Of a stretch of DNA of 19,533 nucleotides, positions 8,722 to 15,413 are shown one piece after another; within the stretch, counting starts at the first letter, position 1, and the number at the start of each line of letters is the position of its first letter. A program made the translations under genes and the position numbers. The notes beneath the pieces were generated by a model, which ran no database searches, was not told the origin of the DNA, and was given only the letters and a program-made list of their open reading frames with translations. Source of the DNA: 13-2-20CM-68-14 sp035640035 (GTDB taxonomy: Bacteria > Actinomycetota > Thermoleophilia > Gaiellales > Gaiellaceae); contig DASQWX010000206.1 in the NCBI GenBank assembly GCA_035640035.1, forward strand, positions 1-19,533, read 5' to 3'.

Positions 8722-9177
8722 ATGCTCGAATCTGCGTTCTCGGACCACGCGTGCGGCCGCACCCGTGAGCTGATCTCCCTTCAGCTCGACGGCGAGCTGA
8801 GCGAGCTTGGTCGCACACGGCTCGCCGCGCACCTCGCCAGGTGCGCAAGCTGTCGCGACTTCGCCCGCGCCGCCGAAGCGGCGACGCTTGCGCTGAGGAC
8901 ATCGCCCCTCGACCAGCCGAGCCGCCAGATCCTGATCCCGCACCGGGGCCGGACGCGGCTGCGGGCGGTCCAGGCCGGCGGGATCGCCGCGATGCTCCTT
9001 GTCGCGACCGCCGTCGCGACGTTCGCCGCACCGCGGTCGCACAGGCCGAGGCCGAGCGTCGAGTTCACGATTCGGCATCTCACCGGCTCCGAGCAGCAGG
9101 ATCAGCGGATCGTCCGGAACCTGCGGCTCCAACAGATCAAGCCGGTACCCGTCGGCCTTGCCGGCGGCGTTCAGTAG
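8722..9177 (+). CDS. Zinc-finger anti-sigma-factor-like membrane protein (zf-HC2)
   Basis: The N-terminal part carries the anti-sigma zinc-finger signature. Cys at CGRTRELISLQLDGELSE is followed by HLARCASC, giving the H-x3-C-x2-C pattern of ZAS-domain anti-sigma factors. A single membrane helix follows (about GGIAAMLLVATAVATFAA), then an outside tail of about 50 residues. Such proteins normally hold an ECF sigma factor inactive at the membrane, and the sigma gene is usually adjacent. No sigma factor gene is present in this window, so the partner is unknown. ATG 8722 is used here (151 residues); an in-frame TTG at 8704 would add six residues, and neither has a strong Shine-Dalgarno. It is the last gene before the ATP synthase operon resumes. 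Confidence 0.75.
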   Translation: MLESAFSDHACGRTRELISLQLDGELSELGRTRLAAHLARCASCRDFARAAEAATLALRTSPLDQPSRQILIPHRGRTRLRAVQAGGIAAMLLVATAVATFAAPRSHRPRPSVEFTIRHLTGSEQQDQRIVRNLRLQQIKPVPVGLAGGVQ

Positions 9178-9271
9178 CCGCCGTAACACTCCGGCGCCTC
9201 GCGAGACCACTATCGTGAACGGCGATGCCGATTCCGTCACTCGTCACCTCGTACGTCTGAAGCCTCGATCA

Positions 9272-9290
9272 CGCCGCCCGGGTGGCGGCG
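9272..9290 (+). other. hairpin between the anti-sigma-like gene and atpD
   Basis: CGCCGCC (9272-9278) pairs with GGCGGCG (9284-9290) around a five-base loop. CGATC (9266-9270) and GATCG (9298-9302) could extend it with an internal bulge. No T-tract follows. It may end transcription weakly or simply be GC-rich folding. The rest of 9178-9411 holds no gene that I can support. Confidence 0.35.
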
Positions 9291-9324
9291 CTGTCGCGAT
9301 CGTGGGAGGAAGCGAACTTCCTAC

Positions 9325-9355
9325 CGGACAGGGAGAAACCGCGCTTCGCTAGACT
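9325..9355 (+). promoter_or_regulatory. candidate promoter for the atpD operon
   Basis: CGGACA (9325-9330) and TAGACT (9350-9355), 19 bases apart, are imperfect -35 and -10 hexamers located 57 bases before the atpD start. A promoter is expected here because atpD is cut off from atpA-atpG by an unrelated cluster and by a strong hairpin within it. The match is weak, especially in spacing, so the exact site is uncertain. Confidence 0.3.
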
Positions 9356-9411
9356 GCGGGCGCTGGTGGGGCGCCTCCGAGGTCGCCCGCTTCCGATCCT
9401 CGAGGAGACGC

Positions 9412-10905
9412 ATGCCTGAGCAGCAGAACGTCGGCAAGGTGATCGAGATCAAGGGCGTCGTCATCGACGCCGCCTTCACAGAGAGCCTGCCGGAGATCTA
9501 CACGGCCTTGAAGATCGCCGTCCCGTCGGAGGACGGCCGGGAAGGTGAGCTGATCGCGGAGGTTCAGCAGCACCTAGGCGATGACCGCGTCCGTGCAGTC
9601 GCAATGGACTCGACCGACGGCATTCCGCGCGGCGTCGACGTGATCGACACCGGCGCGCCGATCTCGGTGCCCGTCGGCAAGGCGACGCTGGGCCGCATCT
9701 TCAACGTGCTCGGCGCGCCGATCGACACCGACGACCCGATCGAGGCCGAGGAGCGATGGCCGATCCACCGCGACCCGCCGACCTTCGAGGCTCTCCACCC
9801 GACCACCGAGGTCTTCGAAACGGGTCTCAAGGTCGTCGACCTGATCGCCCCGTTCATCAAGGGCGGGAAGGTCGGCCTGTTCGGAGGCGCAGGCCTCGGC
9901 AAAACGGTCTTGATCCAGGAGCTGATCCGCAACGTCGCGCGGGAGCACCAGGGGAACTCCGTTTTCGCGGGCGTCGGCGAGCGCACGCGCGAGGGCAACG
10001 ACCTCTATCTGGAGATGGAGGAATCGGGCGTGCTCAAGGATACGGCCCTCGTCTTCGGGCAGATGAACGAGCCGCCGGGAGCCCGCCTGCGCGTCGGCCT
10101 GACGGGTCTGACGATCGCCGAGTACTTCCGCGACGAGGGCGCCGACGTGCTGCTCTTCATCGACAACATCTTCCGCTTCGTCCAGGCAGGCTCGGAGGTC
10201 TCGGCGCTGCTAGGGCGCATGCCGAGCGCGGTCGGCTATCAGCCCACGCTCGCGACCGAGATGGGCCAGCTGCAGGAGCGCATCACCTCGACTCGCGCCG
10301 GCTCGGTCACGTCGGTGCAGGCGATCTACGTGCCGGCCGACGACCTCACCGACCCGGCGCCGGCCAACACGTTCGCCCACCTCGACGCCTTCATCACGCT
10401 GGCACGCTCGATCTCGGAGAAGGGGATCTACCCGGCGATCGACCCGCTCGACTCCAGCTCCCGCGCGCTTCAGCCGGGAATCGTCTCGGACGACCACTAC
10501 GAGACGGCGACCCGCGTCCAGGAAGTGCTCCAGCGCTACAAGGAGCTGCAGGACATCATCGCCATCCTCGGAATAGACGAGCTCTCCGACGAGGACCGGC
10601 TGATCGTCCAGCGTGCACGGAAGATCGAGCGCTTCCTCTCACAGCCCATGTTCGTCGCCGAGGCGTTCACCGGCCAGCCGGGCACATACGTGAAGCTCGA
10701 GGACACGATTCGCGGCTTCACGGAGATCCTCGACGGCAAGCACGACGACCTGCCCGAGCAGGCCTTCTACATGGTCGGGACGATCGACGACGCCGTCGCC
10801 AAGGCGCGCGAGCACGGCGGCGAGCCCGAGCGAGAGGCCGAGGAGCCGCAAGCGGAGGCGGAGACCGAGGAACGGGCCGAAGAGGCGGAAGCGGTCCCGG
10901 CGTAA
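9412..10905 (+). CDS. atpD: F1F0 ATP synthase subunit beta
   Basis: This is the catalytic subunit of ATP synthase. The 497-residue protein has a strong ribosome-binding site, GAGGAG at 9402-9407, four bases before ATG. Motifs are Walker A GGAGLGKT, the catalytic glutamate region GVGERTREGNDLYLEM, Walker B DVLLFIDNIFRF, PSAVGYQPTLATEMG, YVPADDLTDPAPANTF, and the DELSEED-type loop IDELSDEDRLIVQRA. It is longer than the usual 460-485 residues because of a C-terminal tail: 13 of the last 31 residues are Glu, with no recognisable domain. The gene heads a second atp transcription block, with atpC six bases downstream. Family assignment is certain. Confidence 0.98.
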   Translation: MPEQQNVGKVIEIKGVVIDAAFTESLPEIYTALKIAVPSEDGREGELIAEVQQHLGDDRVRAVAMDSTDGIPRGVDVIDTGAPISVPVGKATLGRIFNVLGAPIDTDDPIEAEERWPIHRDPPTFEALHPTTEVFETGLKVVDLIAPFIKGGKVGLFGGAGLGKTVLIQELIRNVAREHQGNSVFAGVGERTREGNDLYLEMEESGVLKDTALVFGQMNEPPGARLRVGLTGLTIAEYFRDEGADVLLFIDNIFRFVQAGSEVSALLGRMPSAVGYQPTLATEMGQLQERITSTRAGSVTSVQAIYVPADDLTDPAPANTFAHLDAFITLARSISEKGIYPAIDPLDSSSRALQPGIVSDDHYETATRVQEVLQRYKELQDIIAILGIDELSDEDRLIVQRARKIERFLSQPMFVAEAFTGQPGTYVKLEDTIRGFTEILDGKHDDLPEQAFYMVGTIDDAVAKAREHGGEPEREAEEPQAEAETEERAEEAEAVPA

Positions 10906-10911
10906 GGTCCG

Positions 10912-11343
10912 TTGGCTGACGGCCGCCGCACGTTCTCGATCTCGCTGACGACGCCCGACGGGGCTGTCTTCGAAGACGAGGCAGAAATGGTCATCGTTCC
11001 CGGTGCCGACGGGGAGATCGGCGTCCTCGCCCGCCACGCGCCGCTGATCGCGCTGTTGAAAGCGGGCTCGACCCGCGTCTACACGGACCGCGATGCAGAA
11101 GAGGTCCACGAGTTCGCGACCGGACCCGGCTTCTTCACGGTCGAGCAAGATCGGGCGCTCGCCCTCGTCGACACCGCCGTCAACGTTCGCGAGATCGATC
11201 CTGCGATCGCAGAGGGCCAGCTCGAGGATGCGAGGGCGGAGCTCGAGCGGCTCGACCGCGGCGAGTCGGAGGCCGATCGCTGGCAGGTCGAGCAGCGAAT
11301 CAAGGCCGCGGAGAATCAGTTGTCGGCGGCGGGGAGAAGTTGA
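10912..11343 (+). CDS. atpC: F1F0 ATP synthase subunit epsilon
   Basis: This is the regulatory and rotor subunit of F1. The 143-residue product starts at TTG 10912, with AAGG at 10904-10907 just after the atpD stop; no ATG gives a full N terminus. The N-terminal beta-sandwich is clear (TFSISLTTPDGAVFEDEAEM, VPGADGEIGVLARHAPL, GFFTVEQDRALALVDTA). The C-terminal part is a charged helical hairpin (about residues 92-140), which in relatives can inhibit ATP hydrolysis. Its TGA overlaps the next ATG by one base (TGATG at 11341-11345), so translation of the methionine-synthase-like pair is probably coupled to it. Confidence 0.95.
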   Translation: MADGRRTFSISLTTPDGAVFEDEAEMVIVPGADGEIGVLARHAPLIALLKAGSTRVYTDRDAEEVHEFATGPGFFTVEQDRALALVDTAVNVREIDPAIAEGQLEDARAELERLDRGESEADRWQVEQRIKAAENQLSAAGRS

Positions 11344-12251
11344 TGCAGGCCTTCGCTCCCGGCCTGTACCCCCGCTCGGAGGCGCTCGTCCAGGCGACTC
11401 GCGACCTGGACCGGGGTCGGACGACGCAAGAGGCGGTCGACCAGCAGGTGGCGCGGGACCTCGAAGGACTGGTCTCGGTCCAGCAGCAGGCGGGGCTCGA
11501 CCTGCTGACCGACGGCATGCTGCGCTGGCAGGATCTCTTCCGTCCGGTGCTCGACGCCGCGGAAGGGCTCGAAACCGGCGCACTGACGCGCTTCCTCGAC
11601 ACGAACACCTTCTACCGCGCGCCCCATGCGGCGACGGCCACGCCGAAGCTGACGGGTGCGCGCGACGACCGCTACGTGGCTCCACTGCCGGGGCCGCGCC
11701 TGGTGACGTTGCCGTCACCATTCGCTCTCTCACAGGGGACCGGCGTCACGGCCAGGACGATCGCCGAGAACGTCCTCAAGCCGATCCTGGACAGGATCGA
11801 GGCGGAGCTCGTCGTGCTCGCCGAGCCTTTCTTCGGCCGCGAGGAAGCAACGTCGCCGAGCGAGCTCGAAGAACCGCTCGCCGCGCTCGCCGGGGGTCCG
11901 AAGCTGGCGCTGCAGCTGACCTTTTGCGACGCGCGGAAACCGCTCGAGCAGGGACTCGCCGAGCTGCCGGTGGACGCTCTCGGCATCGACTTTTACGCAA
12001 CCCACCTGACCGACTTGCCCAAGGGCGTCGACAAGCTCGTGCTGGCCGGAGTGATAGACGCGCGTAGCTCGACGCTCGAGGATCCGCGTGAGCTCGCGCA
12101 GTTCGCCGAGCGCCTGCAGAACGAACGCGAGGTCGAGCAGCTTGCGCTCGTCCCGAACGGCGACCTCCAGTTCGTCTCCGAGCCGATCGCGCGCGAGAAG
12201 CTGCTGCGCCTCGGCAGGGCAAAGACGGCTAGCGTAGAGGCTGCGGCATGA
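11343..12251 (+). CDS. Methionine synthase-like protein, MetE N-terminal-half type
   Basis: The 302-residue protein has the fold signature of the UROD/MetE superfamily: YPRSEALVQATRDLDRGRTT, then QQQAGLDLLTDGMLRW, LPSPFALSQG, and near the end LVPNGDLQFVSEPIAREKL. In full-length MetE, a duplicated N-terminal half lacks the zinc site and helps to bind folate. This gene likewise lacks the H-x-C and PDCG zinc-ligand motifs present in its downstream partner. It therefore looks like the non-catalytic half encoded separately. ATG 11343 overlaps the atpC stop, with GGGGAG at 11331-11336 in front; a TTG at 11340 is an alternative. The 3' end overlaps the next gene by four bases (ATGA), so the two subunits are probably made in equal amounts. 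Full-length MetE is about 750 residues; the pair sums to 688. Confidence 0.72.
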   Translation: MQAFAPGLYPRSEALVQATRDLDRGRTTQEAVDQQVARDLEGLVSVQQQAGLDLLTDGMLRWQDLFRPVLDAAEGLETGALTRFLDTNTFYRAPHAATATPKLTGARDDRYVAPLPGPRLVTLPSPFALSQGTGVTARTIAENVLKPILDRIEAELVVLAEPFFGREEATSPSELEEPLAALAGGPKLALQLTFCDARKPLEQGLAELPVDALGIDFYATHLTDLPKGVDKLVLAGVIDARSSTLEDPRELAQFAERLQNEREVEQLALVPNGDLQFVSEPIAREKLLRLGRAKTASVEAAA

Positions 12252-13408
12252 AGCTCCTGACGCACGAGATCGGGTCGCTCGCAAAGCCGCCGTGGCTCGT
12301 CAAAGCCTCGGCCGGCAGACCGCTCGACGAGAGCGATATCGAGCACGCGCGCAGCTGGGGCGAGAAGGTCGGCGTCGCCGGCCACGAGGAGCTCGTCGAC
12401 ACGCTTCAGCGGGGCGAGGCGGACAAGGCGGAGCTGGGGCACTGGGCGAGCCGCTATGCGCTGAGGCTGCTCGAGAGTGCCGGCGTCGAAGTCGTCTACG
12501 ACGGCGAGCAGCAGCGGACCGAGATGTACGCATGGGCGGTCGACCACTCCAACGGATTCGAGCCGCGCGGGACCGTGCGCAGCTTCGACAACAAGTACTA
12601 CTCGAAGGCCGCCGTCGTGGAAGAGCCCTCGCTGCGCGAGCCATACCACAACGACGAGTTCCAGTTTCTCCAGTCGGTCGCGGATCACGACCTCAAGATT
12701 CCGGTCACAGGCGCCTACACGCTCGCGGTCTGGTCCTACGACGAGCACTACGGGCCGCAGACCGGACGCATCGGCGCCGGACACGGCCGCAACGAGGAGC
12801 TCGGCGCGCGCCGGACGTTCGCCAACGACCTGGCGCGCAACGTCATCCGCCCGAATCTCGAGTCCCTGATCGAGCTCGGGGCGAAGTGGATCCAGATCGA
12901 CGAGCCGGGCGCCTCGACCGAGGCCGACGAGCTCGACATCTTCGTCGAGAGCTTCAACGAGAGTGTCGAGGGGCTCGACTGCTTCTTCTCGACCCATCTC
13001 TGCTTCTCGGACTACGACCTTTTCTTCCCGGCGATCGAGCAGATGCACGGCTGCCGGCAGTTCTGCGTCGGCTTCGCGAACTACGACAGCCGCGAGCTCG
13101 GAACATCGGGCGCCGACCGTCCCGGCTACGAGGTGATCTCGAAGTTCCGGGATCTGTCCTACGAGCCGATCCTCGGGCTCGGCGTCCTCGACATCCATAC
13201 GGACTTCATCGAGTCGCCCGAGCTCGTCCGGGACCGGATTCTCTACGCCGTGAAGGTGTTCGGCGATCCCGAGCGAATCCACGTCTGCCCGGACTGCGGT
13301 CTTCGCACGCGCAGTTGGGAGGTGGCGTACGAAAAGCTCAGGAACATGGTCGAAGGGACGAAGCTCGCCGAGGCAGCACTGGCCGCGACGCATGCCGGCG
13401 CGACCTAG
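12248..13408 (+). CDS. Cobalamin-independent methionine synthase, MetE C-terminal catalytic-half type
   Basis: This is the likely catalytic half, transferring a methyl group to homocysteine to form methionine. The 386 residues align with the C-terminal half of E. coli MetE: THEIGS near the N terminus, DGEQQRTEM (the homocysteine-binding Glu region), QIDEPG (Asp equivalent to D605), STHLCFSDY (zinc ligands His250 and Cys252), LDIHTDFIESPE (catalytic-acid His), and CPDCGLRTRSWEVAYEKLRNM (zinc ligand Cys350). The position matching zinc ligand Glu665 reads Gly275 in VGFANYDS, with Cys273 nearby. Together with the upstream half-gene, this resembles split archaeal-type methionine synthases. The methyl donor (methyl-folate or another carrier) cannot be decided from sequence. 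The ATG lies inside the stop of the previous gene. Confidence 0.82.
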   Translation: MKLLTHEIGSLAKPPWLVKASAGRPLDESDIEHARSWGEKVGVAGHEELVDTLQRGEADKAELGHWASRYALRLLESAGVEVVYDGEQQRTEMYAWAVDHSNGFEPRGTVRSFDNKYYSKAAVVEEPSLREPYHNDEFQFLQSVADHDLKIPVTGAYTLAVWSYDEHYGPQTGRIGAGHGRNEELGARRTFANDLARNVIRPNLESLIELGAKWIQIDEPGASTEADELDIFVESFNESVEGLDCFFSTHLCFSDYDLFFPAIEQMHGCRQFCVGFANYDSRELGTSGADRPGYEVISKFRDLSYEPILGLGVLDIHTDFIESPELVRDRILYAVKVFGDPERIHVCPDCGLRTRSWEVAYEKLRNMVEGTKLAEAALAATHAGAT

Positions 13409-13438
13409 CCGAAGCCTTGGTTATCCTCGGGCGGCGGT

Positions 13439-13460
13439 AGGCGCCTTCGGGGCGCTTTCG
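13439..13460 (+). terminator. candidate terminator after the methionine synthase pair
   Basis: AGGCGCC (13439-13445) and GGCGCTT (13451-13457) form a 7-bp stem including one G-T pair, with loop TTCGG and a short T run at the end of the arm. It sits between the methyl-transfer genes and the LCP gene, where an operon boundary is plausible. The T-tract is weak. Confidence 0.42.
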
Positions 13461-13476
13461 CACATCTAGGGACGAC

Positions 13477-15408
13477 ATGCGGACGACGCTGAAGAGAGGA
13501 ATCGGACGCGGGGCCAGCCTGAACGGCAACGGCCACTCGGTCCTCCCGCCGGGCGCGCTGACGCCGATGGTCCGTTATCGGGGGGTGCCGCCTGGCCGGC
13601 GCGGGTTCGGCCGCCGGGTCGCCGGCTTCTTCTTCTGGCTCCTCGTCATCGTGCTGATGGTCTCCGGGGGCGCCGCGGGGGGTCTCTATCTCTACGGTCA
13701 CGACTTCGCGGCGGCCACTGCCCCTCACTCGAAGGCGCTGAAGAAGGCGGCGAAACGGGGCCTCGACTACGTCGCGCCCGGCAAGCCGGCGGTCGCGCTC
13801 GTCCTCGGTACCGACCACCGCTACCAGGACGGCAAGGCCCCGGGGCGGTCGGACACGATGATGTTGATTCGCACCGACCCGGCCAGCCACACCGTCTCGA
13901 TGCTCTCGTTTCCTCGCGACCTCGCGGTCGAGGTCCACTGCCCCGGGCATCCGACCTTCGTGGACAAGATCAACCAGGCCTATCCGACATGCGGGCCGTC
14001 CGGGCCGCTCGAGACGCTGAAGGCGCTGACGAACGTCCCGATCAACTACCTGATCATGGTCAACTTCGTCGGCTTCATCCAGGTCGTCAACAAGCTCGGG
14101 GGTGTGTACATCGACGTCGACCGGCGCTACTTCAACAACCACACCGGGCCGACGGGCTACGCCGCGATCAACCTCCAGGCTGGATATCAGCGGCTGAGCG
14201 GCAAGCAGGCGCTCGACTTCGTCCGCTACCGGCACACGGATTCCGACCTCTTCCGCGTCGCGCGGCAGCAGCTGTTCGTCCGCGCGGCGAAGGAGCAGAT
14301 GTCCCGCTACTCGAAGTTCCACATCCCGTCGCTCTTGAAGTCGCTCAAGCAGAACGTCGAGGTCGCCAGGGCCGGCGGCGAGGGCGTCGATCTGTCGACG
14401 ATGATCAACTACGCGCTCTTCTTCCACGGCCTGCCGGGCGGCCACTTCGTCCAGGTGCGGATCCAGGGTCTCGAAGGCCAGAGCGACCTGACGACGGCGC
14501 CGCAGAACATCACCGACGCCGTGCAGGCGTTCATGAACCCGGATCCCGAGGCCCCGGAGAAGGCGAACGCCGCCGCCCTGGACGAGAAGTACAGGCCGAA
14601 GGTGACCGGGATCAATCCGAAGTCGATCTTCATCACCGTCCTGAACGGCAACGGCGTCAACGGCTCCGCGACCGTCGCCGGGACGCAGCTGAAGGACCGT
14701 GGGTACCAGATCCTGCAGCCGCCTGACCGGCTGACGGCAAACGCCCCGGGCGGCTGGAACTATCCGGTCACGCGGATCTACTACGACCCGGGCCTGAAGG
14801 ACTCGAAGCAGGCCGCGGCGCAGGTTTCGAAGCTGTTCGCCAACTCGACGACGGGACCGATGACACCGCGGCTGGCGTCCTACGCAAACGGCGCGACGCT
14901 CGTCGTCGTCGTCGGCAAGCCGTACACCGGATCGCTCGTCGGCGCGAGCCCGTCGGCTCCAGTGCCCCGCCACCAGCCGCCACACACGATTCGCTACCCG
15001 AGCGCGTCGTTCTCACTGATGCGGTCTGTTCGGCGCAAGCTGCCCTTCCGTGTCGAGTACCCGACCGTGATCGACCGGACCTCGCGCGTCGACCCCGAGC
15101 CGCCGAACCCCCGGGTCTACTCGATCCAGGGGCACAAGACGGTACGGCTCGTCTTCACGACCGGAGTGAACGGCCAGTACTGGGGGATCCAGGAGATGAA
15201 CTGGGGCGGAGCTCCGGCGCTCCGGGAAAAGAACTTCATCCGGCATTTCGGACACAGGACCTTCGAGTTCTTCTACTCCGGCTCGAACCTCCACATGGTC
15301 GTGTTGAAGGAGAACGGCGCCACCTACTGGGTCGTGAACACGCTCGACGACGCGCTCTCGCCCGAGACGATGATCGCGATCGCCCGCGGGCTTCGTCCTC
15401 TACGCTGA
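13477..15408 (+). CDS. LytR-CpsA-Psr (LCP) family cell-wall glycopolymer transferase with C-terminal extension
   Basis: LCP proteins attach lipid-linked glycopolymers to peptidoglycan on the outer face of the membrane. This 643-residue protein has a cytoplasmic Arg-rich tail, one membrane helix at about 47-72, and an LCP domain at about 105-275. In that domain RSDTMMLIRTD (Arg124, Asp126), SFPRDL (Arg147), DKINQAY and LSGKQALDFVRYRHTDSDLFRVARQQ supply the conserved Arg/Asp residues that bind pyrophosphate-lipid. A LytR_C-type domain follows at about 380-475 (FITVLNGNGVNGSATVAG). The last 160 or so residues form an extra segment of unknown fold, ending VNTLDDALSPETMIAIARGL, faintly like DUF4367-type sheets. 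AGGG precedes the ATG. It heads an operon with sugar-nucleotide genes, which fits surface polysaccharide attachment. Confidence 0.9.
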   Translation: MRTTLKRGIGRGASLNGNGHSVLPPGALTPMVRYRGVPPGRRGFGRRVAGFFFWLLVIVLMVSGGAAGGLYLYGHDFAAATAPHSKALKKAAKRGLDYVAPGKPAVALVLGTDHRYQDGKAPGRSDTMMLIRTDPASHTVSMLSFPRDLAVEVHCPGHPTFVDKINQAYPTCGPSGPLETLKALTNVPINYLIMVNFVGFIQVVNKLGGVYIDVDRRYFNNHTGPTGYAAINLQAGYQRLSGKQALDFVRYRHTDSDLFRVARQQLFVRAAKEQMSRYSKFHIPSLLKSLKQNVEVARAGGEGVDLSTMINYALFFHGLPGGHFVQVRIQGLEGQSDLTTAPQNITDAVQAFMNPDPEAPEKANAAALDEKYRPKVTGINPKSIFITVLNGNGVNGSATVAGTQLKDRGYQILQPPDRLTANAPGGWNYPVTRIYYDPGLKDSKQAAAQVSKLFANSTTGPMTPRLASYANGATLVVVVGKPYTGSLVGASPSAPVPRHQPPHTIRYPSASFSLMRSVRRKLPFRVEYPTVIDRTSRVDPEPPNPRVYSIQGHKTVRLVFTTGVNGQYWGIQEMNWGGAPALREKNFIRHFGHRTFEFFYSGSNLHMVVLKENGATYWVVNTLDDALSPETMIAIARGLRPLR

Positions 15409-15413
15409 CAGTC

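Noticed and set aside
8698..8724. GGAAC at 8698-8702 as an ECF sigma -35 element before the anti-sigma-like gene
   Set aside because: No matching -10 (CGTCT-like) occurs 16-17 bases downstream, and the site sits almost on the start codon.
2109..9411. The importer cluster as a recent mobile insertion
   Set aside because: No transposase, integrase, direct repeats or attachment-site duplication was seen at either edge, and base composition and codon use match the flanks. Old rearrangement fits better than a recent mobile element.
11993..13393. 466-codon minus-strand frame opposite the methionine synthase genes (similarly 13405-14985 and 7151-8506)
   Set aside because: Low-complexity, charge-rich translations antisense to genes with well-supported motifs; treated as shadows of GC-biased codons.
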